A stretch of DNA of 64,000 bases from the NCBI GenBank assembly GCA_026195905.1, contig JAPHRE010000063.1:1-64000 (forward strand), read 5' to 3'. This DNA is from Pseudopelagicola sp. (lineage in GTDB: Bacteria > Pseudomonadota > Alphaproteobacteria > Rhodobacterales > Rhodobacteraceae). Made by a program: the position numbers and the translations under genes. A model generated the notes under the pieces. The model did no database searches, had not been told where the DNA came from, and was given only the letters and a program-made list of their open reading frames with translations. Position 1 is the first letter of the stretch. Each line of letters opens with the position of its first letter. Below are positions 43,991 to 51,750 of this stretch, piece by piece.

Positions 43991-44833
43991 TTAGTCAATC
44001 CGCACGCCGCGCCGCCCGGCGAGATCGGTGAAATACTGCCACGCAACCCGGCCCGACCGCGCGCCGCGCGTGGCCTGCCATTCAATCGCTTCGGCATAAA
44101 GCGTCGCATCGTCAATCTCGACCCCATGCGCCGCGCAATAGCCACGGATCATGGCAAGATACTCATCCTGGCTACAGGCATGAAACCCAAGCCACAGGCC
44201 GAACCGATCCGAGAGCGAGACCTTTTCCTCAACCGCCTCGGCCGGATTGATCGCGCTTGACCGTTCGTTCTCGATCATGTCACGCGGCATAAGGTGACGG
44301 CGGTTCGACGTGGCATAGAAAATGACGTTATCGGGCCGCCCCTCAATCCCGCCATCAAGCACTGCTTTGAGGCTTTTGTAATGCTGATCGTCATGGCTAA
44401 AGGACAGATCATCACAAAATAGCACGAACCGCGCCGCACTCTCGCGCAAAAGGTTAAGAAGCCGCGACACGCTCGGCAGGTCTTCGCGCTGCAACTCCAC
44501 GATCTTGAGCGGCAGCCCCCGGCGCAGAACCTCGGCATGCACCGCCTTCACAAGCGAGGACTTCCCCATCCCCCGCGCGCCCCAAAGAAGCGCGTTGTTG
44601 GCGGGCAGGCCTTTGGCAAATTGCGCCGTGTTGTCCAAAAGCGTTTCCCGCGTTCTGTCCACCCCGACCAAAAGCGATAAATCCACCCGGTTCACATCTT
44701 TCACCGGCACAAGCCGATCCGGTTCGGTGTGCCAAACAAACGCCTCCGCCGCATCAAAATCCGGCGCAGCCACAGGGGCCGGCGCCATCCGCTCCAAAGC
44801 GTCGGCAATACGGGTCAGGGTCTCTTGGTCCAT
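43991..44833 (-). CDS. DUF815-family AAA ATPase
   Basis: 280 residues. Walker A is ALLWGARGMGKSSLVKA, Walker B VLFCDDLSF, and the sensor region FYATSNRRHLMPRD. This fits the DUF815 family found beside tat or nlpD genes in alphaproteobacteria. The biochemical role is not known. MDQETL at 44833 is chosen because GGAG lies 9 bases upstream; MESRP at 44848 is an alternative. It lies downstream of tatC on the same strand, but the strong terminator at 44909-44934 separates them. It is convergent with nlpD. Confidence 0.88.
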   Translation of the reverse strand: MDQETLTRIADALERMAPAPVAAPDFDAAEAFVWHTEPDRLVPVKDVNRVDLSLLVGVDRTRETLLDNTAQFAKGLPANNALLWGARGMGKSSLVKAVHAEVLRRGLPLKIVELQREDLPSVSRLLNLLRESAARFVLFCDDLSFSHDDQHYKSLKAVLDGGIEGRPDNVIFYATSNRRHLMPRDMIENERSSAINPAEAVEEKVSLSDRFGLWLGFHACSQDEYLAMIRGYCAAHGVEIDDATLYAEAIEWQATRGARSGRVAWQYFTDLAGRRGVRID

Positions 44834-44908
44834 CGGGCGGCTCTCCATCTCGTGCCCTCGGTTTGAACCACGAAGCCGCGCCCCCGGCAAGAGGTTGTGC
44901 CAACGAAA

Positions 44909-44934
44909 AAGGCGCGCCACAACGGACGCGCCTT
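44909..44934 (-). terminator. Terminator of tatABC
   Basis: AAGGCGCG / CGCGCCTT with a 10-base loop, followed on the minus strand by TTTTTCG, 20 bases after the tatC stop. It separates tatABC from the DUF815 ATPase gene. Confidence 0.85.
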
Positions 44935-44953
44935 TTGCTTAAAGGAGATGGGA

Positions 44954-45976
44954 TCAGGAGGTTCTGTCGACCTGCCCGTCATCCTCATCGTCATCTTCCG
45001 CCTCGTCAAATTCCTTCATGAGCGGATCGTCAAACTCTTCCTCGTCATCTTCAAAGGGACGCTGGGCGGCCGGGGCTGCCTCGTCCTCTTCGTCATCGTA
45101 ATAGCCTTCGGCCCGAAGCTGCGCCTCGCGCTTTTTCTCGACCCGCCGCACAAGGAAAATCGACACCTCGTAAAGACCATAGACCACCGTAAAGAGGATC
45201 AACTGCGTGACGACATCCGGCGGCGTCACAAGCGCGGCCAGCACAAGAATGCCCACCATCGCGTATTTGCGCACCGACCCAAGCCCGTCCGCCGACACAA
45301 GCCCCGCCTTGCCCATCAGCGTCAGAAGCACCGGAAGCTGAAAGCAAAGGCCAAAGGCGATGATGAATTTGAGCGTAATATCAAGACTTTCATTCACCTT
45401 ACCAAAGAAAGTGACCTTGATCCCCTCTTGCGTCTCCGGCACCACCACGGCTTCGGATGGCAGGTTCGGCGCATCCCCCAACAGATTGGCAAAAATCGAG
45501 CTGACATCGGCAAAGCCAAGGAAGAACGACATCGCCAGCGGCGTCACCACGAAATGCGCGAAACTCGCCCCGAGCAGGAACATGAACGGCGAGGCCACCA
45601 TAAAGGGCAGAAACGCGCCCTTCTCATTGCGGTAAAGCCCCGGCGCCACAAAGCGCCACATCTGAAAGGCGATGACCGGGAACGCCATCGCAAACCCGAA
45701 CACCATCGAAATGCGGAACAGGGTAAAGAGATATTCCTGCGGCGAGGTATATTGCAGCGTCGGCGACGGGTCGCCAAGTGCGCGCAACGACGCCTCGATC
45801 GGAGACAGCAGGAAGTTGAGGATATGCACGGCGATAAAATCGCCACCGATCGGGATAAAGCAGATGGTGATCCCCACGAGAAGCGCAAGCACCGACCGGA
45901 TCAGCCGCGTGCGCAATTCCGCCAGATGCTCGATCAGCGGCGCGGAGCTTTCCTCCATGTCGTCTGTGCTGCTCAT
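44954..45976 (-). CDS. tatC: Twin-arginine translocase subunit TatC
   Basis: 340 residues. Six helices carry the family motifs [50 protein letters not shown] and [20 protein letters not shown]. TatC recognises twin-arginine signal peptides on folded proteins. It has a long C-terminal extension of about 60 residues that is strongly acidic ([30 protein letters not shown]), well beyond the about 258 residues of E. coli TatC. It overlaps tatB by 4 bases. Confidence 0.96.
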   Translation of the reverse strand: MSSTDDMEESSAPLIEHLAELRTRLIRSVLALLVGITICFIPIGGDFIAVHILNFLLSPIEASLRALGDPSPTLQYTSPQEYLFTLFRISMVFGFAMAFPVIAFQMWRFVAPGLYRNEKGAFLPFMVASPFMFLLGASFAHFVVTPLAMSFFLGFADVSSIFANLLGDAPNLPSEAVVVPETQEGIKVTFFGKVNESLDITLKFIIAFGLCFQLPVLLTLMGKAGLVSADGLGSVRKYAMVGILVLAALVTPPDVVTQLILFTVVYGLYEVSIFLVRRVEKKREAQLRAEGYYDDEEDEAAPAAQRPFEDDEEEFDDPLMKEFDEAEDDDEDDGQVDRTS

Positions 45977-46476
45977 GCTGTATCGTCCTTCCCGGCACCC
46001 GTCCCTGCGTCCGTGGTCGCGGGCGTTTTATCCGCCTCTGCTGCCTTGGCCGCTGCTGCCGCCTCCTCGGCGGCCTGCTTCTCTTTGGCAATGCGGGCTT
46101 CGGCCTTGGCCGTGCTCGCTTCGCGGATCTTGCGCGCGGCTTCGGCGCGTTCCGCCGAAAGTTTGCCGGTCTCGCTTTCGGGGGTCACATCGGTCATGGA
46201 TTTCGCCGCGTCCTTGACCGCGCTGGTCGCGGATTTGACCGGGTTCTTCACCTTGCCAATTCCGTCCGTCGCACTCTTCAAAGAATCGCTCACGTCCTTC
46301 ATGCCTGACTGTTCCGCCGCTTGGTTCATGGCGCTGGAAAACTCCCGCGCCATCCCCTTGGCCTTGCCGACAAACTGACCAACCCGCCGGAACAGAACCG
46401 GAAGGTCTTTTGGCCCCACAACAATCAGCGCCACAACGCCAATCACCAGAAGCTCGGGCATACCGAGATCAAACAT
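45973..46476 (-). CDS. tatB: Sec-independent translocase subunit TatB
   Basis: 167 residues. A short N-terminal helix ([26 protein letters not shown]) and the amphipathic helix [20 protein letters not shown] are the TatB type, with Glu8 and GPKDLP. The C-terminal half is a low-complexity Ala/Lys/Glu helix ([20 protein letters not shown]...[12 protein letters not shown]). It pairs with TatC in the receptor complex. Second gene of tatA-tatB-tatC. Confidence 0.94.
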   Translation of the reverse strand: MFDLGMPELLVIGVVALIVVGPKDLPVLFRRVGQFVGKAKGMAREFSSAMNQAAEQSGMKDVSDSLKSATDGIGKVKNPVKSATSAVKDAAKSMTDVTPESETGKLSAERAEAARKIREASTAKAEARIAKEKQAAEEAAAAAKAAEADKTPATTDAGTGAGKDDTA

Positions 46477-46494
46477 GGCCTATAAGCCCCCGTT

Positions 46495-46713
46495 TCAGAC
46501 TTTGTCTTTTTCGTCTTCCGGGGTGACGTCCTTGGCAACGTCTGCTTTGTCGTCTTCAAGCTCGGCCTGCCCTTCGCTAATGCCTTTCTTGAACGACGTG
46601 ATGCCCTTGCCCACTTCGCCCATCAGGCCCGAAATCTTGCCGCGTCCGAAAAGCACAAGCACGACAATCGCGATCAGTAGAATGCCCGGAAGGCCGATAT
46701 TTCCAATTCCCAT
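46495..46713 (-). CDS. tatA: Sec-independent translocase subunit TatA
   Basis: 72 residues. The start MGIGNIGLPGILLIAIVVLVLFGRGKI gives the short membrane helix and the FGRGK hinge, and LMGEVGKGITSFKKGI is the amphipathic helix typical of TatA. The tail is charged. TatA polymerises to make the passage. It is first in the operon, 18 bases before tatB. Confidence 0.95.
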   Translation of the reverse strand: MGIGNIGLPGILLIAIVVLVLFGRGKISGLMGEVGKGITSFKKGISEGQAELEDDKADVAKDVTPEDEKDKV

Positions 46714-46849
46714 AGTCTTTCTCCCATGTGTCCCGGCTCACCCGCAAGCCGTTCAAAAATCCAGACCCATTTCTAAGCCCTCTGCCCCGGAACGAAAAGC
46801 AGCAATCACAGCCCGTTTCGGCCTTTTTGGGCTGTTTTTTGCCCGCAAA

Positions 46850-46885
46850 TTGTCAGCAGCTTGTCAGTTGACAGGTTTTTGTCAG
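46850..46885. promoter_or_regulatory. TTGTCAG cluster with TGTCA-GT-TGACA dyad before the WYL gene
   Basis: TTGTCAG occurs at 46850, 46861 and 46879, and TTGACAG at 46868. The middle pair forms the dyad TGTCAGTTGACA (46862-46873). It lies 34 to 70 bases before the ATG at 46920, where an autoregulated WYL regulator would bind. Binding is inferred. Confidence 0.55.
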
Positions 46886-46919
46886 TATGGCCCCGAACGA
46901 CATGAGAGAATCACCCGCG

Positions 46920-47588
46920 ATGAAACGCTCTGAAAGGCTCTATGCCCTGATCGAAATCCTCAAGGATGGACGCCTGCACCGCGCCGAGGATATGGCCCGG
47001 CGGCTCGATGTTTCGGTGCGCACCATCTACCGCGATATGGACACGCTCGTCGCCTCTGGTGTGCCGGTCGAGGGCGAACGCGGTATCGGTTATTCGGCCC
47101 GCGCCGCCATTACCCTGCCGCCCCTGAACCTGACCGAAACCGAACTGGAGGCGCTGCATCTTGGGCTTGCCGCCGTCGGCAATGGGGTTGATGGCGACCT
47201 GCGCAACGCCGCACAAAGCCTCTCGGCCAAGATCGACGCCGTGCTTCCCGAAGACCACCACGGCGCGCCGAAATCCTTTGGCTTTGCCGTCTACCCCTTT
47301 GCCGACGCCGCCGAGGGCTTCCGCCACCTGAGCACACTGCGCGCCGCGATCCGAGGCCGCCAGAAACTCCGCCTTGTCATGCAAGATGGCACAGTGCGCG
47401 ACGTCCGGCCGCTCAAGCTTGATTACTGGGGGCGTGTCTGGACCTGCCTCGTCTGGTGCGACAGTAGCGGCGATTTCGCCACCCTGCGCGCCGATCAGAT
47501 CACCGAGGTTAGCGTCCTTCCCGGCCTTTTCGTCGATGAACCGGGCAAGCGGCTCGAAGACTACCGGGCGGGGCTGGACGCGCCTTAG
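46920..47588 (+). CDS. YafY-type transcriptional regulator with WYL domain
   Basis: 222 residues. The N-terminal DeoR-like helix-turn-helix (RSERLYALIEIL, HRAEDMARRLDVSVRTIYRDM) precedes a WYL domain (KLRLVMQDGTVRDVRPLKLDYWGRVWTCLVWCDSSGDFATLRADQI). WYL modules sense nucleic-acid or nucleotide ligands. The start MKRSERLY at 46920 is preferred since GAGAGAA precedes it; ATGs at 46887 and 46902 would add up to 11 residues. A TTGTCAG cluster lies directly upstream. Its 3' end overlaps the convergent ABC ATPase gene by 4 bases. Confidence 0.9.
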   Translation: MKRSERLYALIEILKDGRLHRAEDMARRLDVSVRTIYRDMDTLVASGVPVEGERGIGYSARAAITLPPLNLTETELEALHLGLAAVGNGVDGDLRNAAQSLSAKIDAVLPEDHHGAPKSFGFAVYPFADAAEGFRHLSTLRAAIRGRQKLRLVMQDGTVRDVRPLKLDYWGRVWTCLVWCDSSGDFATLRADQITEVSVLPGLFVDEPGKRLEDYRAGLDAP

Positions 47589-48670
47589 CGCCCGGCGCGG
47601 AATACGAAACAGCGGTCCCGCCGCAGCATGAGCCAAAGCGGCGTGCCGGGTTTGGGCAGGAACACATTCGGCACCGTCGCCTTCAACGTCGATCCGTCGT
47701 GATCCATGCGAAATTCCACAAGGCTCTCCGTGCCCATAAACCGCGCCCGCTCGACCACGCCCCGTGCCGCGACCCCATCGCCCGGTGTCGGCAATGGCCC
47801 TTTTCCGTGCCGGTCAAAGTCAAGTTTGAGATGCTGCGGACGGATCACGATCTCGACCTCCTCGCCATCCTCAAACCCCGGCGTCAGGAACTGGCCAAAC
47901 GGCGTATCGGTCAACGCGCCGTTGCTGGTGCCACGGATCACGTTGATATCGCTAAAAAACGCCACCGCGGCCTTATCGACCGGCGCGTTGTAAATGTTAT
48001 AGGGCGCGCCTTGCTGCACGATCTTGCCGTCGCGCATAAGCGCGATCTCATCGGCCATGCGAAGCGCCTCTTCCGGTTCATGCGTCACCAAAAGAACGGC
48101 CGTGTCCTCGTCCTTGAGGATCGCCAGCGTCTCGTCGCGAATCCCGTCTCGTAGCCGGTTATCAAGTCCCGAAAACGGCTCATCCATAAGCATAATCCGG
48201 GGTCGCGGCGCCAAGGCCCGCGCCAGCGCGATACGCTGTTGCTCGCCCCCCGAAAGGCTATGCGGATAGGCGTCGATGGTCCACTCAAGCCCCACCTTGG
48301 CCAAAAGCTCCTCGACCCGCGCCCGTTTCTCGGCCTTACTGCCCTTAAGGCCAAACGCCACGTTATCGGCGACAGTCAGATGCGGGAAAAGCGCGAAATC
48401 CTGAAACATAAGGCCGATATGACGCCGCTCTGGCGGCACTCGGAACACCGTGTCACAAATCAGATTGCCATCGACATAAATCTCGCCGGAATCCTGCATA
48501 TCGACCCCGGCAATGATCCGCAGCGTCGTCGATTTGCCACAACCCGACGGCCCCAGGAGGCAGGTCACATGCCCCGGCTGAATGGTGAGCGAGACGCCCG
48601 CCACCACGTCACGGTCGCCAAAACGGCGCCGCAGATTGCGGATTTCAAGTCTGGGAGGGGGCTGCGTCAC
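47585..48670 (-). CDS. ABC transporter ATPase of the FbpC/PotA type, without a permease in view
   Basis: 361 residues. Walker A is LLGPSGCGKSTTLRIIAG, the Q-loop MFQDFALFPHLTV, the signature LSGGEQQRIALARALA, Walker B IMLMDEPFSGLD, the H-loop VLLVTHEPEEAL, and a C-terminal TOBE domain follows (VEIVIRPQHLKL). The type serves ferric iron, spermidine or putrescine uptake. It starts with GTG at 48670. No permease or binding-protein gene lies beside it: upstream is an SDR-like gene and downstream a WYL regulator. The substrate cannot be told. Confidence 0.9.
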   Translation of the reverse strand: MTQPPPRLEIRNLRRRFGDRDVVAGVSLTIQPGHVTCLLGPSGCGKSTTLRIIAGVDMQDSGEIYVDGNLICDTVFRVPPERRHIGLMFQDFALFPHLTVADNVAFGLKGSKAEKRARVEELLAKVGLEWTIDAYPHSLSGGEQQRIALARALAPRPRIMLMDEPFSGLDNRLRDGIRDETLAILKDEDTAVLLVTHEPEEALRMADEIALMRDGKIVQQGAPYNIYNAPVDKAAVAFFSDINVIRGTSNGALTDTPFGQFLTPGFEDGEEVEIVIRPQHLKLDFDRHGKGPLPTPGDGVAARGVVERARFMGTESLVEFRMDHDGSTLKATVPNVFLPKPGTPLWLMLRRDRCFVFRAGR

Positions 48671-48785
48671 GACGGTCTCTCAATCGGATCTCTCAATCGG
48701 GGTCTTTCATGGCGTCTCTGATCCCGACTGAGTGAAAGGCTCGGGAATTTTGCGACCCTTACCAGCCCCCCTCCCGGCTCGCAAC

Positions 48786-49565
48786 CTAAAGCGTTGCGTT
48801 GACCGCGCCACCATCCAGCAGAATGTTCTGCCCGACAATGAACCCGGCATGCTGTGAACACAGGAACGCACAGGTCGCGCCAAACTCCTGCGCCGTGCCA
48901 TAGCGCCCGGCCGGAATTGTCGCGCAGCGGTTGGCCTTGGCCTCTTCAAGGCTGATCCCCTGCTGCGTCGCAACGCCGGTATCAAGCGATACGGCACGAT
49001 CCGTCGCATGAATGCCCGGCAACAGGTTATTGATGGTGACACCGCTGCCCGCCACCTGCCGCGCCGTGCCCGCAACATAGCCCGTAAGCCCGGCGCGCGC
49101 CGAATTGGACAGGCCAAGAACCGCAATCGGTGCCTTGACGGATTGCGAGGTGATGTTGACCACCCGGCCCCATCCCTTGTCCATCATCCCCGGCAAAAGC
49201 GCCTTCATAAGCGCAATCGGCGCAAGCATATTGGCATCGAGCGCCTTGATAAAATCCTCACGATCCCAATCGCTCCAAAGACCCGGCGGCGGGCCGCCCG
49301 CATTGGTCACAAGAATATCGGCCCCTTCGGCAGCCCGTAGCACGGCGGCTTGCCCCTCAGGCGTCGCCACATCCGCAACGACGGTTTCAATCGCAACTCC
49401 GAACCGCGCCCGTAAATCCGCTGCGGCCGCCTCAAGCGCCTCTGCACCGCGCGCATTCATCACAAGCTCCACGCCCGCCTCTGCAAGCGCCTCGGCACAG
49501 CCAAAGCCCAAGCCTTTGGAGGATGCGCACACAAGCGCCTTTTTACCTTTAATTCCAAGTTCCAT
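48786..49565 (-). CDS. SDR-family protein with altered YxxxK site
   Basis: 259 residues. The Rossmann start ALVCASSKGLGFGCAEAL has TGxxxGxG changed to CASSKGLG, and NAG is kept in ILVTNAGGPPPG. The catalytic Ser may be in VVNITSQSV, but the YxxxK pair reads SNSAR, so both Tyr and Lys are changed. The C-terminus is normal (FGATCAFLCSQHAGFIVGQNILLDGG). Such divergent SDRs occur widely and may still bind NAD(P). It is upstream of, and co-directional with, the ABC ATPase gene (115 bases). Function is unknown. Confidence 0.82.
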   Translation of the reverse strand: MELGIKGKKALVCASSKGLGFGCAEALAEAGVELVMNARGAEALEAAAADLRARFGVAIETVVADVATPEGQAAVLRAAEGADILVTNAGGPPPGLWSDWDREDFIKALDANMLAPIALMKALLPGMMDKGWGRVVNITSQSVKAPIAVLGLSNSARAGLTGYVAGTARQVAGSGVTINNLLPGIHATDRAVSLDTGVATQQGISLEEAKANRCATIPAGRYGTAQEFGATCAFLCSQHAGFIVGQNILLDGGAVNATL

Positions 49566-49707
49566 TGTATCTCTCTCCTGTTCTTCGCGCCTCAGGTAAC
49601 GTGAATTTCATCGCGACTGCCAGCAAATTGCCGACAGCATGGCCACAATCTGCCATAATCAGGGGCCATAGCTTGCATACCGCAGAGCTATCAGAGAAAA
49701 CCGCGCC

Positions 49708-50733
49708 ATGTCATCGCCCCGCCCTCAATCCACGTTTCCCGCTCAACAACTGCCTGTGCATATGGCGGAAGATTTTTGTGTGATCAACGGGGCGAATCTA
49801 GGCGACGCGCTCTCTTTTGCCGACGAACTTGTGCCCGACGATATCTACGAACTCAGCCCCAAAACCGAAATCCATCGCCTGTCGATGCATATCGGCGAGG
49901 ACGACGCCTACCGCGTCAGCGACGAAAGCGCGACCGGAATCCCCGGTGCCGCGCTTTATGCGGATTGTGTTTTGACCATCATGCCACCAACCGGCGAAAC
50001 CGTCGAAATCGTGGTGCTTGTCGAGGTCGATAGCGAGGGCAACGTGGCCCAGATTTACGCCGCCCCCCTTACCCCCCTCTTGGCCAAGACACCCTATACA
50101 TTGGTCGGCATCGACCGCCCCGCCGCCCGCCTGCGCATGGCGCAGCTCGCCTGCGTCAGCTTCACCCGTGGCACCCGCATCACTATGGCCACCGGCGAAC
50201 AGAAACCTGTCGAAAACATCGAACCCGGCGACCGCATCCTGACGCGTGATGATGGCCCGCAGCCCGTGCGCTGGATCGGCCACCTGACGATGCGCGCACA
50301 GGGTGAATTTGCCCCGATTGTCATCACCGAAGGCACCCTCAACAATGCGGGTGACCTAACCGTTAGCCCCGATCACCGCCTCTTCATCTACCAGCGCCAC
50401 GACCATATCGGCGCGGGCCGCTCGGAACTGCTCGTCCGGGCGCGCCATCTGGTCAATGGCGAAACCGTCTTCGTTCAGGAGGGCGGCTTTGTCGACTACT
50501 TCCAAATCCTCTTTGACACGCATCAGATCATCTTTGCCGAAGGTATCTGCGCCGAAACCATGCAGGCCGATCAACGCACTCGGCCGGTCTTGCCGCGCGA
50601 TGTTGAAAAGCACCTTAATAAGCTTTCCAACGCGGCCCCCGGCGGGGCCACACGGCGCGCCTTTGAGCCGCAAAAAACCCTGCTGGATCGCCCCGATGCC
50701 GTCGATCTTCTGCGCCGGGCATCAAGCCGCTGA
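49708..50733 (+). CDS. Hint-domain protein with Ser in place of the splicing Cys
   Basis: 341 residues. Residues about 1-145 form an N-terminal region with repeated acidic strands. The Hedgehog/Intein (Hint) module at about 150-300 starts ACVSFTRGTRITMATGEQKPVENIEPGDRILTRDDGPQPVRWIG. It continues with SPDHRLFI (block B His) and VYFQ-like FVDYFQILFDTHQIIFAEG. The usual first residue Cys of CFTxGT is Ser here. Such stand-alone Hint proteins are common in Roseobacter genomes; many sit at the end of secreted adhesins. No signal peptide is obvious. Function is unknown. Confidence 0.82.
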   Translation: MSSPRPQSTFPAQQLPVHMAEDFCVINGANLGDALSFADELVPDDIYELSPKTEIHRLSMHIGEDDAYRVSDESATGIPGAALYADCVLTIMPPTGETVEIVVLVEVDSEGNVAQIYAAPLTPLLAKTPYTLVGIDRPAARLRMAQLACVSFTRGTRITMATGEQKPVENIEPGDRILTRDDGPQPVRWIGHLTMRAQGEFAPIVITEGTLNNAGDLTVSPDHRLFIYQRHDHIGAGRSELLVRARHLVNGETVFVQEGGFVDYFQILFDTHQIIFAEGICAETMQADQRTRPVLPRDVEKHLNKLSNAAPGGATRRAFEPQKTLLDRPDAVDLLRRASSR

Positions 50734-50804
50734 ATTCGACGCCAAAGGCTTGAACGGCGCCGCCACTGACACCACATCTAAAAGAGAGATATCGGGAGTC
50801 AGAC

Positions 50805-51641
50805 ATGCCAAAAACCATCCTCGCCACCACCGACCTTTCCGCCCGCAGCGACCGCGCCTTGCACCGTGCTTTGCGCTTGGCGCGCGCCAACGATGCCTCC
50901 CTCACGGTGATGCATATTGTGGACGACGCGATCCCCGATGCTATGGCGCAAACTCACCGCGACGCCGTAGAATCCAATCTGCGTCAGCTCATGGCGTCGA
51001 TGGACGGCGGAGAGACGGCAAAAATCGAGGTGATCATCGGCGACCCGATCACCGACATCATCGCTCAGGTTCAGGACACGCACCCGGATTTGCTTGTGAT
51101 GGGGGTGCACCGTGTGCGGCCCTTCTTTGATACATGGCGCGAAACCACGGCCCAACGGATCACGCGCATGGCGTCTTGTCCGGTTCTCATGGTCAAAGAC
51201 TCTGCCGATCGCCCCTATGACAAAGTGGTGGCCGCAACCGATTTCTCGCCCGCGAGCACTGCCGCTATCGTCCGCGCCGCGTCGCTCGCGCCCGACGCCA
51301 CGATCACGCCCCTCCATGCCTTCCATGTGCCCTATAGCGGCATGCTGGCGCATGGACCGGATGGCCGTAACGATCTCGAAGCGAGCTTTCAGGCCGAGGC
51401 CAAGGCCGATGATGACCGCTGGCGCGCGACAACCGACTTGCCCGAGACCTGTGGCGAGACGCTCTTTGTCACCGGCCAGCCGCGCCGCGCGCTTGAGGCC
51501 CATGTCGCCAGCAGCGATACCAACCTGATCTGTGCCGGTGCGCATGGCCGTGTCGGACAGGGGCGCGCTCTGCTTGGCTCGACCGCAACGGATTTGCTGC
51601 GCGCGCCGCCCTGCGATATTTTGATCGCCCGCCCGGCCTGA
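50805..51641 (+). CDS. Tandem universal stress protein (two Usp domains)
   Basis: 278 residues. Each half starts with a Usp beta strand (ILATTDLSARSDRALHRALR and VVAATDFSPASTAAIVRAA). The C-terminal domain keeps the ATP-binding G-x2-G-x9-G-S motif in GAHGRVGQGRALLGSTATDLL, whereas the N-terminal one (GVHRVRPFFDTWRETTAQRI) has lost it. Usp proteins support survival in starvation and oxidative stress. GGGAGTC lies before the ATG. Single gene; iteron copy 4 starts 35 bases after its stop, before prfC. Confidence 0.9.
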   Translation: MPKTILATTDLSARSDRALHRALRLARANDASLTVMHIVDDAIPDAMAQTHRDAVESNLRQLMASMDGGETAKIEVIIGDPITDIIAQVQDTHPDLLVMGVHRVRPFFDTWRETTAQRITRMASCPVLMVKDSADRPYDKVVAATDFSPASTAAIVRAASLAPDATITPLHAFHVPYSGMLAHGPDGRNDLEASFQAEAKADDDRWRATTDLPETCGETLFVTGQPRRALEAHVASSDTNLICAGAHGRVGQGRALLGSTATDLLRAPPCDILIARPA

Positions 51642-51676
51642 AGCGACCCGAAAACCGCACAAAACCGCACAGTCGC

Positions 51677-51709
51677 AATACCGACGCAATACCGACGCGA
51701 TACATATCC
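51677..51709 (+). repeat. Dispersed 11-bp iteron repeat, copy 4
   Basis: Units AATACCGACGC (51677-51687), AATACCGACGC (51688-51698) and GATACATATCC (51699-51709). The A-rich left flank AAAACCGCAC (twice, 51650-51670) resembles that of copy 1. The array ends 41 bases before prfC. Confidence 0.85.
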
Positions 51710-51714
51710 CTGTA

Positions 51715-51743
51715 TTGCGCCGCCGCCTCGCGCCTTCTATACG
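51715..51743 (+). promoter_or_regulatory. Candidate promoter behind iteron copy 4 (possibly leaderless prfC)
   Basis: TTGCGC (51715-51720) and TATACG (51738-51743) lie 17 bp apart. TTGCGC starts 6 bp after the last iteron unit, as at copy 1. A start about 7 bases after the -10 would fall on the prfC ATG (51751), and no Shine-Dalgarno sequence precedes that ATG, so the mRNA may be leaderless. Confidence 0.5.
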
Positions 51744-51750
51744 CGGTCCC

